From UBA4877 sp002399285 (GTDB lineage Bacteria > Bacillota > Thermoanaerobacteria > Thermoanaerobacterales > UBA4877), in assembly GCA_036771835.1 (NCBI GenBank), contig DAIPGN010000010.1:1-64000 (forward strand): a stretch of DNA of 64,000 bases. The letters run 5' to 3'. Below are positions 9,308 through 18,471 of this stretch, piece by piece. Under the pieces are notes generated by a model. That model saw nothing but the letters and a program-made list of their open reading frames with translations. It was not told where the DNA came from and made no database searches. A program made the position numbers and the translations under genes. Numbering within the stretch: the first letter of the stretch is position 1; each line of letters starts with the position of its first letter.

Positions 9308-9346
9308 AAAAAATAAACTACCGCCGGTATTTACTGCCGGGGTAGT
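9308..9346 (-). terminator. Terminator of the MATE gene
   Basis: A stem formed by ACTACCCCGG (9346-9337) and CCGGCGGTAGT (9328-9318, one bulge/mismatch) is followed on the minus strand by a T-rich tract. The stem overlaps the last codons of the MATE gene. Confidence 0.65.
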
Positions 9347-10695
9347 TCGCTTAGCTGCACATTATCCGCCGCCGATTCCCTCTGGTAATTCATCAGCAGG
9401 CCGATAGACAAAAATGCCGCGGCCAGAGACACAAGAGGCATATTGAGCCAGATCCCTTTGAGTTCCAAGGGTTTAAGGGCAAAGATAAAGATAACGGGCA
9501 AAACAAAAGCCATGGAAAAAGATATTATTGTCGCATAGCCGGCCTTGCCGATCGCCGACATATAACTCTGCACCGCTATGGATATCCAGCGCGACAGATA
9601 AGTACAGGCGAACAAAGAGAGCGCCCCCAGCGACATGTTTATAACCGCCGCATCCTGTGCTTGCACAAATGTACCGACCACGTATTTCCTTGCAAAGAAC
9701 ATGACGGCAGCCATTGAAACGGATAGAATCCCACAGGCAGCAAAACATCTGCGTTCAATTGCTTCCACGCGATCATAGTTCTTCGCACCGTAATTATATC
9801 CCACAGCAGGCTGGAGAGAGTCACAGAATCCATAAAGCGCAGGCTGCACAAGGCCGTCGACATACATCAGCACCCCATAGGCGGAGACCGCCGTGGCCCC
9901 GCCCAGGCGCAGCAGAAATATGTTTATGATTATGGATGTAACACGCCCCGCTATATTATCAAGAAATACGGGGGAACCGTTTTTGATGATCGTAAACAGC
10001 ACATCCCCGTCCATCTTAGGCCTGGTAAATCGAAGCTGCAGTTTGCCAAGAAAGAAAGGCATAAAGGCAATGATCACGCAGACAAACATTCCAGCACATT
10101 CTGCAAACGCGGCGCTCCAAATCCCAAAATGGAAAACAGACAAAAACAGATACTCCAAAACAATACCGATCACCGACATCAAAACATTGACAATCATACT
10201 GTACCTTATTTTTCCGCAGATACGCAGATAGTTGTCAACGGCAAATATGATGGTGGTAAAGGGCGAGCACGCGGCATAAACGCGCAGATATTGAGAGGCC
10301 ATTGCCACAAGCTCCTCATCGGCCCCCATCATCCTGACAAAATCCTCGGCAAAAAAATATATTATTGCGCCCAAAGTAATACCTGCACCAATAATCATAA
10401 GGCACGCGCTTGTAAAAATATTGCTCGCGCCTTTTTCATCCTTCTGACCTAACTTGATCGCTATCGGTACCGATGAGCCGACGCCTATAAGGTCGGCTAA
10501 TGAAAAATTGAGAATGACAAGAGGAACGGCAAGATTTACCGCTGCAAAAGCATCGGAGCCCAAAATCTGTCCAACGAAGGCACCGTCGATGATCTGATAA
10601 AGCGACGATACGACCATTCCAATGATGCCGGGTATCGTAACGATTACAAACAGCCTCGAAAGCGGTGTCTTCCCAAATAAAACCCTGTAATTCAT
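9331..10695 (-). CDS. MATE family multidrug exporter (MepA-like)
   Basis: A 454-residue polytopic protein with about 12 membrane segments in two halves. It shows MATE features such as VTIPGIIGMVVSSLYQIIDGAFVGQILG at the N-terminus. Such carriers extrude cationic drugs using a Na+ or H+ gradient. It lies downstream of a MarR gene in the same orientation. A terminator-like hairpin between the two (10722-10765) suggests partial uncoupling or attenuation. Confidence 0.9.
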   Translation of the reverse strand: MNYRVLFGKTPLSRLFVIVTIPGIIGMVVSSLYQIIDGAFVGQILGSDAFAAVNLAVPLVILNFSLADLIGVGSSVPIAIKLGQKDEKGASNIFTSACLMIIGAGITLGAIIYFFAEDFVRMMGADEELVAMASQYLRVYAACSPFTTIIFAVDNYLRICGKIRYSMIVNVLMSVIGIVLEYLFLSVFHFGIWSAAFAECAGMFVCVIIAFMPFFLGKLQLRFTRPKMDGDVLFTIIKNGSPVFLDNIAGRVTSIIINIFLLRLGGATAVSAYGVLMYVDGLVQPALYGFCDSLQPAVGYNYGAKNYDRVEAIERRCFAACGILSVSMAAVMFFARKYVVGTFVQAQDAAVINMSLGALSLFACTYLSRWISIAVQSYMSAIGKAGYATIISFSMAFVLPVIFIFALKPLELKGIWLNMPLVSLAAAFLSIGLLMNYQRESAADNVQLSELPRQ

Positions 10696-10721
10696 ATATA
10701 CACCTTCAATAATATTTATTT

Positions 10722-10765
10722 AAAAAAACGGATAAGAAATCCGGGCGCACCCAGCATCTTATCCG
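10722..10765 (-). terminator. Terminator between MarR and MATE genes
   Basis: A 9-bp perfect stem (CGGATAAGA 10729-10737 with TCTTATCCG 10757-10765) is followed on the minus strand by seven T (10728-10722). Read-through would be needed for MarR-MATE co-transcription. Confidence 0.8.
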
Positions 10766-10805
10766 GTACATTCATTGCGATGAAATACCCTCCGATGATC
10801 GGCGG

Positions 10806-11264
10806 TTATGTATCTCTCAATAGGTCTACCTTTTCCGACTTAAGCATCTCCATGAATTTGCGGCTGCTTTCGATCATCGCGATGCGCTCCGTATCGCTCA
10901 TTTCTTGCAGTGAAAGCCACTCGGCCTTAAAGACAACGGCAATATTCTCATCGGCAAACCGGACGCCCTTTTCGGTGAGAGATATATATTTGCTGTGTTT
11001 GCCGTCCTTTGCCGCGGTCAGCGTTATATACCCGTTCCTCTCCAGGCCCTTGAGGGCGGAATTGACGGTCTGTTTGCTCATTGCCCATTGGCTGCTGATC
11101 TCCCTTTGAGTGCACTTCCCGTTTGCCTCGTATATGGAATACATAAGCCAGAATGCGCTGTCGGACAAGCCGCTGCGTTTGGCAAACTCTCCGTATATGG
11201 CATCGGTCTCCTTGTAGATGGCATTAAGTTCCCGTAACTGCCTGCGTGTTTCTTCATAAATCAT
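10806..11264 (-). CDS. MarR family transcriptional regulator
   Basis: A 152-residue winged-helix regulator (CTQREISSQWAMSKQTVNSA recognition region, then the wing around ITLTAAKDGKHSKYISLT). The ATG at 11264 is chosen because GGAGGA (11276-11271) lies 6-7 bases upstream. A consensus promoter and a perfect palindrome directly upstream indicate autorepression. The adjacent MATE exporter is the probable target. The ligand is unknown. Confidence 0.9.
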   Translation of the reverse strand: MIYEETRRQLRELNAIYKETDAIYGEFAKRSGLSDSAFWLMYSIYEANGKCTQREISSQWAMSKQTVNSALKGLERNGYITLTAAKDGKHSKYISLTEKGVRFADENIAVVFKAEWLSLQEMSDTERIAMIESSRKFMEMLKSEKVDLLRDT

Positions 11265-11279
11265 TGCTGATCCTCCAAA

Positions 11280-11333
11280 AGTCCGAAATCGGACTACTAT
11301 TATAATTATACCAATTTTATATAATGTTGTCAA
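11280..11333 (-). promoter_or_regulatory. Consensus promoter and MarR operator
   Basis: TTGACA (11333-11328), a 17-base spacer and TATAAT (11310-11305) give a full consensus promoter. Just after the expected start point lies the palindrome AGTCCGAAATCGGACT (11280-11295), with 7-bp arms. The palindrome is the likely MarR binding site. Confidence 0.75.
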
Positions 11334-11454
11334 GAGCAGCGAGCATTAAATATTCATTTTTTTGATAAAAAAACCTCTATTGAAAAAATGACTTCCGCCC
11401 TATATCCTAACGGCAGGGTGGAAGTCAGTCATACAAAAATTATATTTTATTATT

Positions 11455-12471
11455 TTAGTATTCGAATTGGCGGTAGTAACGTCTGAAACTCAAGCTGTGG
11501 CCCGTATTGAGTTCATAATGAGCCGTGAGTCTTTCGGTAAGTATAGCCGTAATTATCATAGGCGTGGCGATCACCCTAAATTCATCATCAATATCCGTCA
11601 ATTGGAATTCCCTTGTATCAAAAACCTCCAGTTTATCGGTAAATCTCTTGGCAAAGCGTTCTACGCGCTCATCCAACGGGCGATATTCATCTTCACCCAT
11701 TATCAAGAACACCGGCAGATCCTTTTCGACAAGCTCCAACGCCCCATGGAAGAAGTCTGCAGACTTGACCGGCCTGGTCCTTTTCCACTGCATCTCTTCC
11801 AGGATACACATGGAAAATAAATAAGTTTCACCCCATAACATACCGGAACCTACGAGCATAGTATACGGTTCTTTACTGTACTTTTCAGCAATCTCCACTG
11901 CTCTCGGTTCGAACTCCTCCCGAATTCTGACCAGATTGGCATGTAGGTTTTTCATCTGATCCGCCCATCTGTCATATTGCGGAAAATACCCTAAGTTCTT
12001 ATATAGGCGCAGCATCAGCATAAAGTAGAGCAAATATGAATCCTCGCAGTCGCCGCACGGGTTATATATAGCTTTGGTCAGCAATTTTGCCAAGGGTGTG
12101 GTCTCATCTTTCGTAAAACCGTATATATTGATCCCCTTATTTATGCATAACTTACAAGCCTCCAAAATTTCTTTTGTATTGCCCGTAGCTGATGATGTCA
12201 GGACCAAAGAATCCTTGGATAGATAATGCAGGTTTTGTTTTACCAGGAATTCCCCAGCATTTTCAAGATAAATGGGAAAATCGCTTAAGTGTCTGCAATA
12301 TTCCACTACCGGGTACCATTCGGCCCAAGTTCCGCCGATCCCCAAAACAACGATATTTTTAAATCCCTTTTTGGTCAATTCGTCCGCTAATTTTTCAACG
12401 TTTTGGCGTTGACCATAGGTTCTTTTAGCGCCTTCTAAGTATTTTTCCAAGTCAAAGTTTTTTAAGGTCAT
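11455..12471 (-). CDS. SIS-domain sugar isomerase/deglycase (FrlB/GfrF-like)
   Basis: A 338-residue protein with two SIS domains (VVLGIGGTWAEWYPV near residue 40; LVLTSSATGNTKEI near 90). It resembles fructosamine-6-phosphate deglycases, which split 6-phosphofructose- or glucose-amino acids into sugar phosphate and amino acid. It is the last gene of the mannose-family PTS operon, which also starts with another SIS gene. That is the arrangement of gfrABCDEF for glucoselysine/fructoselysine. Substrate assignment is inference. The ATG at 12471 has AAGGGA in front of it. Confidence 0.75.
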   Translation of the reverse strand: MTLKNFDLEKYLEGAKRTYGQRQNVEKLADELTKKGFKNIVVLGIGGTWAEWYPVVEYCRHLSDFPIYLENAGEFLVKQNLHYLSKDSLVLTSSATGNTKEILEACKLCINKGINIYGFTKDETTPLAKLLTKAIYNPCGDCEDSYLLYFMLMLRLYKNLGYFPQYDRWADQMKNLHANLVRIREEFEPRAVEIAEKYSKEPYTMLVGSGMLWGETYLFSMCILEEMQWKRTRPVKSADFFHGALELVEKDLPVFLIMGEDEYRPLDERVERFAKRFTDKLEVFDTREFQLTDIDDEFRVIATPMIITAILTERLTAHYELNTGHSLSFRRYYRQFEY

Positions 12472-12499
12472 TTTTATCGTTCCCTTCAAATTCTAATGA

Positions 12500-13333
12500 T
12501 CATGCTCCCAATATCCCGAAATAAGCGCCTGCAATACCGACGGCTAAGGAAATAAGCATAATTAACAACGGATTAAATTTCTTTTTCAACATCCAGTAAG
12601 TAATGCCGAATACCGCCAACGTAGCCAGTCCGGGGAAAATCCCGTCCAACAGCGATTGAACGGTCGCAGCAGATTCGCCGGCACCTAACTTTGTTATAAA
12701 ATTTACATGAACCATATCCATCGTCATTGCACCGACAACCATTATTCCTACGATCGAGGCCGCCTGCATGACTTTTTGCATTAAACCGGACTGCCCTATC
12801 TCCGACATGGCGGTAGATCCCAAACGGTAACCCAAGAAAGTACTCACGTACCTGATAATGTAATGCGGTATATTGAATATTAAGAAAAACAATATCGGTC
12901 CCAGAATATTGCCTTTGAGTGCCAAAGCACAGCCTATGCCGGTGGCAATAATTCTCAGCGTGCCCCAGAAAAATGCGTCGCCGATTCCAGAGAGCGGACC
13001 CATTAGCGCCATTTTCACATTGGAAATCGAACTCGTATCAAATTCGGGGTCCTCGGCATTAGCCTCTTCCATTGCTGCAGCAATTCCCAAAGGTAATGTG
13101 GAGATATATGGCGTTATATTATACACTTCCAGATGTCTTTTCATTGCATTCGAGAGATCTTCCTTTTTGGGATATAGCTTTTGCAATACCGGAAGCAATG
13201 CATAAGTGAAACTCACATTGTCCATACGTTCATAATTCCATGCATGCTCAAGCGGTATGCTCTTCCAAAAGACCCTTATCAGATCTCTCTTGGTTATTTT
13301 TTTATCATAATCCGCATGAATGTTAAAACTCAT
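12500..13333 (-). CDS. PTS mannose-family EIID component
   Basis: A 277-residue EIID subunit with the soluble N-terminal region and the conserved DTSSISNVKMALMGPLSGIGDAFFW element, followed by C-terminal membrane helices. With EIIC it forms the sugar channel. The ATG at 13333 fits GGAGG 11 bases upstream. It overlaps the end of the EIIC gene by 11 bp. Confidence 0.92.
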   Translation of the reverse strand: MSFNIHADYDKKITKRDLIRVFWKSIPLEHAWNYERMDNVSFTYALLPVLQKLYPKKEDLSNAMKRHLEVYNITPYISTLPLGIAAAMEEANAEDPEFDTSSISNVKMALMGPLSGIGDAFFWGTLRIIATGIGCALALKGNILGPILFFLIFNIPHYIIRYVSTFLGYRLGSTAMSEIGQSGLMQKVMQAASIVGIMVVGAMTMDMVHVNFITKLGAGESAATVQSLLDGIFPGLATLAVFGITYWMLKKKFNPLLIMLISLAVGIAGAYFGILGA

Positions 13334-14108
13334 CAAAACCACTTCCTCCCGCAGAATCTGCTTTTTCCGCTTTATTTTCTTTTGACATATTTTGATAAAT
13401 CAACATAATAGAAACTAAAATTATTGCAAATATTGCAATACCCGTCGTTGAAATTTTTAAATATCCCACAAGAAAGAAACCAAGGAAAAAGAACGGAGCC
13501 ACCTTCTTGTTCATAACCATTTGCGCCAGCATCGCGAATCCTAAAGCCGGTAATAATCCGGACGCCACCTCCATGCCCGTTTGAACAAAAGACGGGATTA
13601 TATTTAAGAGGCGGGCCACCGTACTTGATCCGAAATAAAAGGCCAATGGTACAAAGATAATTCCGCACACATGTTCAGCATATCCACAGATATACATATC
13701 TATATTAAATTGTCTGATATTCACATTTTCAGCATCCCGGTCACATTTATGAACATAAATCAATGATAATGGGGTCCCAATGGCAGTATTCAAGGCCAAC
13801 ATGACTGTGGCTATAGGAATGCCCAACGTTAACGCGGCCGCCGCGTCGGCGCCGGATTGGATGGCCAGTGATACCCCCAGAATAGTACCTGCTACCAAGT
13901 CCGGCGGTATATAAGCTCCAATAGAAACCGCTCCTACCATAGCAAGTTCCATTGTGGCACCCATGATAATCCCTGCAGGCAGGTTCCCCATGACAAGGCC
14001 CACTAAAGTCCCCATGATTATGGGTCTCTGTATCAAGCTGGTTCCCAATAACCATTCTGAATAGCCCAATAACGTAATCAGAAAAATAAGTATCGTCTTC
14101 AATAACAT
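13323..14108 (-). CDS. PTS mannose-family EIIC component
   Basis: A 261-residue integral membrane subunit. It contains the EIIC-Man hallmark GATMELAMVGAVSIGAYIPPD (residues near 51-71) and many hydrophobic helices. Start supported by GGGGGATAAAA. Part of a six-gene operon read from about 16.2 kb downwards. Confidence 0.92.
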   Translation of the reverse strand: MLLKTILIFLITLLGYSEWLLGTSLIQRPIIMGTLVGLVMGNLPAGIIMGATMELAMVGAVSIGAYIPPDLVAGTILGVSLAIQSGADAAAALTLGIPIATVMLALNTAIGTPLSLIYVHKCDRDAENVNIRQFNIDMYICGYAEHVCGIIFVPLAFYFGSSTVARLLNIIPSFVQTGMEVASGLLPALGFAMLAQMVMNKKVAPFFFLGFFLVGYLKISTTGIAIFAIILVSIMLIYQNMSKENKAEKADSAGGSGFDEF

Positions 14109-14120
14109 TTTTATCCCCCT

Positions 14121-14591
14121 TTAATTTAAAACGTTACGACAGTTTATTTTCTTTTCGGTAGGTACCATTTGAATGTATAAATCAAAACCTTCATTTAATA
14201 GTTCCTTTAATTGGCTCTCCTCATCTTCATCTACATAAACGCTTTTGCTGATCCGCTTTTTCCCTTCTGCAAAGGGAACATTACCTAAATTTATGGATTT
14301 TACACCTGCCGCTTTGGCAACCTTTGCAGCTAAATCAATAGTTTCACAAATTATAAACAGATGATATTTATCGGTTATATTTCCTTGTAAAGCTTGAATA
14401 GATCCATCTAAATCCTTTACTACCACTTTTGTACCCACAGGTTTCGCCAGTTGAAGCGACTGCATCCGTAAAGGATCGTTCTTTAGGGTATCACTGACCA
14501 ACAACAGGCAGTCTGCTCCCAGCATTGACGTCCATGATACCGCAACCTGTCCGTGTAACAAGCGATAATCAACGCGGATCATTTTAATCAC
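14121..14591 (-). CDS. PTS mannose-family EIIB component
   Basis: A 156-residue cytosolic EIIB with the active-site histidine in RVDYRLLHGQVAVSW (about residue 14). It accepts phosphate from EIIA and hands it to the incoming sugar. A GTG start at 14591 is best supported (AGGAGG 9 bases upstream), adding three residues before the internal ATG. Confidence 0.92.
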   Translation of the reverse strand: MIKMIRVDYRLLHGQVAVSWTSMLGADCLLLVSDTLKNDPLRMQSLQLAKPVGTKVVVKDLDGSIQALQGNITDKYHLFIICETIDLAAKVAKAAGVKSINLGNVPFAEGKKRISKSVYVDEDEESQLKELLNEGFDLYIQMVPTEKKINCRNVLN

Positions 14592-14606
14592 TACGTTTCG
14601 CCTCCT

Positions 14607-15041
14607 CTAAAAATCATCAAATCCGCCGCTTCCCGGCGCATCCGCGCCGTCGATCAAATCATTGCAAAAAACGATACCTTCCCTGGCTTCCTCTATGCTG
14701 CTCCTAATCACCCCCTTCACACCGGTGCCGCCGTCGGAAACTAACAACTGGATGACCAAAGGTAAATTGACTCCCGCTATTAGGAAAACATTTTCATGAC
14801 TTCCCAAAAAACTCATTGCATCGGTATTAACGCTTCCGCCGAATAAATCTGTCAATATAATCACTTCACCGTCTTTTGAAAACTCTTCGATCATTGCGCA
14901 AAGTTTCTCTTTAAAATCCAGGCACTCGGCTGTATAAGCCGGAAGCGCATGCAGCCTCTCTTGTTTTCCCATTATAAATTCCGCAGTATGTTTTATTCCT
15001 TGAGCCATGTCGCCATGTGTGGCAATGATGATATTCTGCAT
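14607..15041 (-). CDS. PTS mannose-family EIIA component
   Basis: A 144-residue EIIA with the phosphorylated histidine in IIIATHGDMAQGI (His9) and the ILTDLFGGSVNTDAM motif near residue 82. Separate EIIA and EIIB genes, as in gfr and gut-type clusters. Confidence 0.92.
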   Translation of the reverse strand: MQNIIIATHGDMAQGIKHTAEFIMGKQERLHALPAYTAECLDFKEKLCAMIEEFSKDGEVIILTDLFGGSVNTDAMSFLGSHENVFLIAGVNLPLVIQLLVSDGGTGVKGVIRSSIEEAREGIVFCNDLIDGADAPGSGGFDDF

Positions 15042-15062
15042 TCAAGATTTTCCTTCTCTCCG

Positions 15063-16175
15063 CTAGCGATCGTTTAATTTTTCTTTTAATCTATTTTGCA
15101 CGTCCGTGTAATCATCGGTCTTACTGGAAATCATTTTTTCAAATTCCTTAACATATGGATGCGCGTTCCATAAGTTTAATTCGTCCGTCATTTCAGCGGC
15201 AATATATTGGAATATCACTACGTTCAATATGGGTATTATGTCTACATCTTCGATTTTGGGAATGCCAATGCAATGATCATCATTCAGATCATTTCTCGTT
15301 GTTATAAAATAGGCCTTGTCGGTAACTTTTCTGATTCCCTGGTATACGCGGTAAACACGTTCTCTGGGAGCAGGATCATCGATTATATATGCCGAATAAT
15401 TTGGAGTCAATTGTATATTGGGACCATGAATGAACTCTTCCGTCGCATATGCCATAGTAGGTATTTTTAAAGTTTCCTGAAACTTTAGCGCTCCCTCCAG
15501 GGCTACCCCGTAATTGGGACCGTTGCCGCATACAAATGTAGGTCCAACTTGTGACAGCTGCATTTTATTTTTCTCTACAAAATTTTCCATTGTCCTGACT
15601 ACATCCGCATGATTCAGAATAGCGTTTTCAAAATGCTCTAAAGAAATCCGTTTCTCCCGTTCCGTGATCTTCCCTTTTAATGCCGCAGATTGAAGGGCAA
15701 ACAGCATTAAAAACTCCATCAATGTTACAACTCCCATAGTCACATAGCCAACCGTCTCAATTCCAACGCCGTAGTCTATCAGTACATCCGCGTAATCCTT
15801 TATATCGCCTTCCGGATTTCCCGTTAAAGCTATCCGTCTGATCCCCTGCCTATCCAAAAACTTTAAACTCTCTATAATATTCGTTGAACAACCGCTTTGC
15901 GATATTACAATATTGAACATATTCTCCGGTAAACGATTTTCAAAATTAGTAAAGACATCCGGCGATACCACCTGTACAGATTCCTTTAATTTGTCTTGCA
16001 TGTAATTTCTCGCTGCCATAGAGCTGTTATAGGAAGATCCCGATGCAATTATTCTTATTCCGTTCTTTCCGCTGCCTAAATATTCGCCGCATAGGACCTT
16101 ACACAGCTCGTCCGCACGTGAAAAATTAGATTTCAGTCTTCCTGACGATAACTTAACATAATCAGTCATTCTCAT
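15063..16175 (-). CDS. SIS-domain deglycase (GfrE/GlmS-like)
   Basis: A 370-residue protein with two SIS domains (IIASGSSYNSSMAARNY near 42; GPTFVCGNGPNYGVALEGALKFQET near 213). It is similar to the isomerase half of GlmS and to GfrE-type glucosamine-6-phosphate-like deglycases. First gene of the PTS operon, with AGGAGG upstream. Paired with the other SIS gene at the operon end, it probably cleaves a phosphorylated Amadori compound. The exact amine is unknown. Confidence 0.75.
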   Translation of the reverse strand: MRMTDYVKLSSGRLKSNFSRADELCKVLCGEYLGSGKNGIRIIASGSSYNSSMAARNYMQDKLKESVQVVSPDVFTNFENRLPENMFNIVISQSGCSTNIIESLKFLDRQGIRRIALTGNPEGDIKDYADVLIDYGVGIETVGYVTMGVVTLMEFLMLFALQSAALKGKITEREKRISLEHFENAILNHADVVRTMENFVEKNKMQLSQVGPTFVCGNGPNYGVALEGALKFQETLKIPTMAYATEEFIHGPNIQLTPNYSAYIIDDPAPRERVYRVYQGIRKVTDKAYFITTRNDLNDDHCIGIPKIEDVDIIPILNVVIFQYIAAEMTDELNLWNAHPYVKEFEKMISSKTDDYTDVQNRLKEKLNDR

Positions 16176-16232
16176 AATTCATTTGCCGCCTCCTAAACTG
16201 TAGATACATATTTAAAAACATAAGCAGCTCAC

Positions 16233-16253
16233 GTGGTTCTAATACTATACCAC
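16233..16253 (-). promoter_or_regulatory. Putative GntR operator and -10 region of the gfr-like operon
   Basis: Inverted arms GTGGT (16233-16237) and ACCAC (16249-16253) surround a TATAGT-like -10 box on the minus strand, about 60 bases before the first gene. A second copy of TGTACCAC lies near 16270. UTRA-type GntR proteins bind comparable GTNTA-containing palindromes. The -35 box is not obvious. Confidence 0.4.
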
Positions 16254-16376
16254 TATTTGCTTTTAATGTACCACAAATCGAATCGTTCTGCAAGCCCCTT
16301 TTTGAAAAATTTTGTCTTAAATGGATCTATATCGGTTGGAACTTCATGAAGAGATGGCGTAAAAAGGTATATATAA

Positions 16377-16403
16377 AAAAGGACATTAAAAATGTCCTTT
16401 TAA
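16377..16403 (-). terminator. Terminator after the GntR pair
   Basis: AAAAGGACATT and AATGTCCTTTT form a hairpin with a 3-nt loop and T-rich flanks on both strands. It separates the regulator genes from the PTS operon. Confidence 0.75.
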
Positions 16404-16417
16404 AAATTTTTACTTTA

Positions 16418-17149
16418 TTATTTTTTTGAATAATATGTGAAAATTGCTTTATCGCATCTTAAATAGCTCTGCGTATACTCTATAGTGTTTCCCTCCTGAT
16501 CGCTGCCCAAATACTCGAACAAGTAGAGAGGGCTTCCTTTTTCAATCTGCAAAAGCTTTGATTCTGAGTAACTGCTCTCTATGATAATCAAAGATTGTAA
16601 AAAACTTACCGGCAAATGGTTTCTGCTTTCTAGATATGCATATAAGGAAACCTGTTCGAAATTATAGACTGAGATATCAGGCACAAATTTAAAAGGCATA
16701 TAACAGTATTCCAATGCAAGTGTTTCATCGTCCGCAAACCTGAGGCGCTGAAGAACGTACACATCGTCTTCCTTATTCAGGTTTAATTTCTTTGATAGAT
16801 AATTTCCTGCCTTAATACGACCGCTCGCAATTATCTTGTCATTTTGTTTTAACCCGCTCTCCCTTAATAGAGCCCCGAATCCTACCGATTTTTGAGAAGA
16901 CTGGATCCTGTAAACCAACTTATTTGCTTTTTTTGTCGCAACAAAAGTTCCCTTGCCATGAACGGATACTAAAACGCCCTCGCTTACCAAAGCGGATACT
17001 GCTCTCTTCACCGTCATTCTGTTAATACCATATATTGCGGCCATTTCCCTTTCACTGGGTATTTTCTCACCGGGCAAGAGCTCTTTTTCATGGATCTGAG
17101 TCAATATAATTTCTTTAATTTGTAAATACAAAGGTAACCTATAGTCCAT
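16418..17149 (-). CDS. GntR/HutC family regulator (UTRA domain), first copy
   Basis: A 243-residue regulator with an N-terminal winged helix (KIPSEREMAAIYGINRMTVKRAVSAL) and a UTRA sugar-phosphate sensing domain (ALEYCYMPFKFVPD, then ending FTYYSKK). AGGAG lies 7 bases before the ATG and overlaps the stop codon of the upstream GntR gene. It probably represses the PTS/deglycase operon downstream, as FrlR does for frl genes in Bacillus. Confidence 0.88.
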   Translation of the reverse strand: MDYRLPLYLQIKEIILTQIHEKELLPGEKIPSEREMAAIYGINRMTVKRAVSALVSEGVLVSVHGKGTFVATKKANKLVYRIQSSQKSVGFGALLRESGLKQNDKIIASGRIKAGNYLSKKLNLNKEDDVYVLQRLRFADDETLALEYCYMPFKFVPDISVYNFEQVSLYAYLESRNHLPVSFLQSLIIIESSYSESKLLQIEKGSPLYLFEYLGSDQEGNTIEYTQSYLRCDKAIFTYYSKK

Positions 17150-17151
17150 AG

Positions 17152-17868
17152 TTAACTCCTATCTGTATGACTCACAAATGAGAAGCGCTCGGGTTTCATG
17201 ATCATCTCAGAATAACTTACTAATACTTTCTCCTCCGTATAGTCTAAACCTCTTTGCAAAATGACATTACTGCCTTCTTCTATTTCCAATAAATCAGAGA
17301 CTTCTTTAGATGACTTGATTACCGTAATATCCAAATTACTTATTTTGACTTCATCGTCGTATTTGTCCTTTAATACCTTAAAAATGGATCTCTCTTTTAA
17401 AAACGGCTCTTTGAAGTCAGGAAATTTTTTGCTCTCTATGTAGGCATAATCAACCGTCGCAGGCTCTTCATCGACCCTCAACAAGCGAATTATTTCAAAT
17501 AATTTTGTTCCCAGGGGTAATTTCATTTGCGAAGACAAATGCTTGTTCGCCACTATATCATGAAACTTTACCAACTCCAAATTCCCGTTTATATTTGAAT
17601 TTTTAAGAAATTCCGTTTCAGATTGTAAAATATATAAAGTGTCTTTAATTCTTGGTTTTGCTACAAAATATCCCTGCCGCTCGACTTTATAAATCAATCC
17701 TTCCTGTATAAGGATTTTCAGCGCCAAGCGGACAGTTAATCTTTGAACGCCTAAAATCGTACTCAATTCACGCTCGCTTGGAAGTCTCGATCCATATTGC
17801 AAATTCTTATTTTCTATCATAAATTTGATTTCATTCGCAATTAAAATATCCTGCGTCAATACACTCAT
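17152..17868 (-). CDS. GntR/HutC family regulator (UTRA domain), second copy
   Basis: A 238-residue paralogue of the next gene with the same architecture: HTH (RLPSERELSTILGVQRLTVRLALKIL) and UTRA (DYAYIESKKFPDF). The two are only moderately similar, so this is an old duplication or two separate sensors. The ATG at 17868 is preferred to a TTG at 17889. The GGAAGGA ribosome site is 12-13 bases away, which is slightly long. Confidence 0.85.
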   Translation of the reverse strand: MSVLTQDILIANEIKFMIENKNLQYGSRLPSERELSTILGVQRLTVRLALKILIQEGLIYKVERQGYFVAKPRIKDTLYILQSETEFLKNSNINGNLELVKFHDIVANKHLSSQMKLPLGTKLFEIIRLLRVDEEPATVDYAYIESKKFPDFKEPFLKERSIFKVLKDKYDDEVKISNLDITVIKSSKEVSDLLEIEEGSNVILQRGLDYTEEKVLVSYSEMIMKPERFSFVSHTDRS

Positions 17869-18007
17869 CTTATCTTTAATTCCTTCCAAACATACATATG
17901 TAATTTCTAAAATATAGCTCGTATATGTTAATATATTAGCATAAAAGGTTGAGAAAGTCTAACAATTTCCAAAATGGAAGTTTCATTGTCCGTTTGAAGA
18001 GATAAAG

Positions 18008-18064
18008 AGACCTCCCTTGATCGTGCGTGCCGATAAAACTGCACAGCTGCATCAAGGAAGGTCT
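18008..18064 (-). terminator. Long hairpin after the glycerol/dha operon
   Basis: AGACCT (18008-18013) pairs with AGGTCT (18059-18064) and CCTTGAT (18015-18021) with ATCAAGG (18051-18057), with an inner GTGC/GCAC stem. The minus-strand tail is only moderately T-rich, so it is a likely but weak terminator. The rest of 17890-18068 shows nothing else. Confidence 0.55.
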
Positions 18065-18068
18065 ATCC

Positions 18069-18461
18069 CTATAATATCTTTTTAAGTTCTCTTGCCGCCT
18101 GTGCGGCTTCCTTGACCTTTTCAAGACTGCTGCCCAGCGAAGCTTCCACGGCGGCCGCCACCCCGCCCTCCACAAAGGGAGCGTCGGCTATCATGGCTTT
18201 CCCTATCTGCTCATCCAGCATCTCTATGGCCATATCCGAGCTCAATACGGCGCTGCCAAGGTCGGCGATCAAGAGTACACCGTCTCCGCTCTGCGCCTCA
18301 TGGATGGCCCCGGCTATCCTTGCAGCATCGGTGCCGATGCTTCCATCCTCCATGCCCCCCGCGGGAATTATTCTGACCCTGTCTTGGGAGAGCTGGGCGG
18401 TGAGTTCATACAGGCCCTCGGCCAGCTGTCTGCTGTGAGAAACGATGACTATCCCTACCAT
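18069..18461 (-). CDS. dhaM: Dihydroxyacetone kinase phosphotransfer subunit DhaM
   Basis: A 130-residue single-domain EIIA-Man-like protein (MVGIVIVSHSRQLAEGLYEL with the phospho-His near residue 9; GTDAARIAGAI). It passes phosphate from HPr to ADP on DhaL. The HPr and EI fusions found in enterobacterial DhaM are absent, as usual in Bacillota. The ATG at 18461 has AGGAGG 6 bases upstream. It is the last gene of the glycerol operon. Confidence 0.88.
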   Translation of the reverse strand: MVGIVIVSHSRQLAEGLYELTAQLSQDRVRIIPAGGMEDGSIGTDAARIAGAIHEAQSGDGVLLIADLGSAVLSSDMAIEMLDEQIGKAMIADAPFVEGGVAAAVEASLGSSLEKVKEAAQAARELKKIL

Positions 18462-18471
18462 ATCCGCCCTC

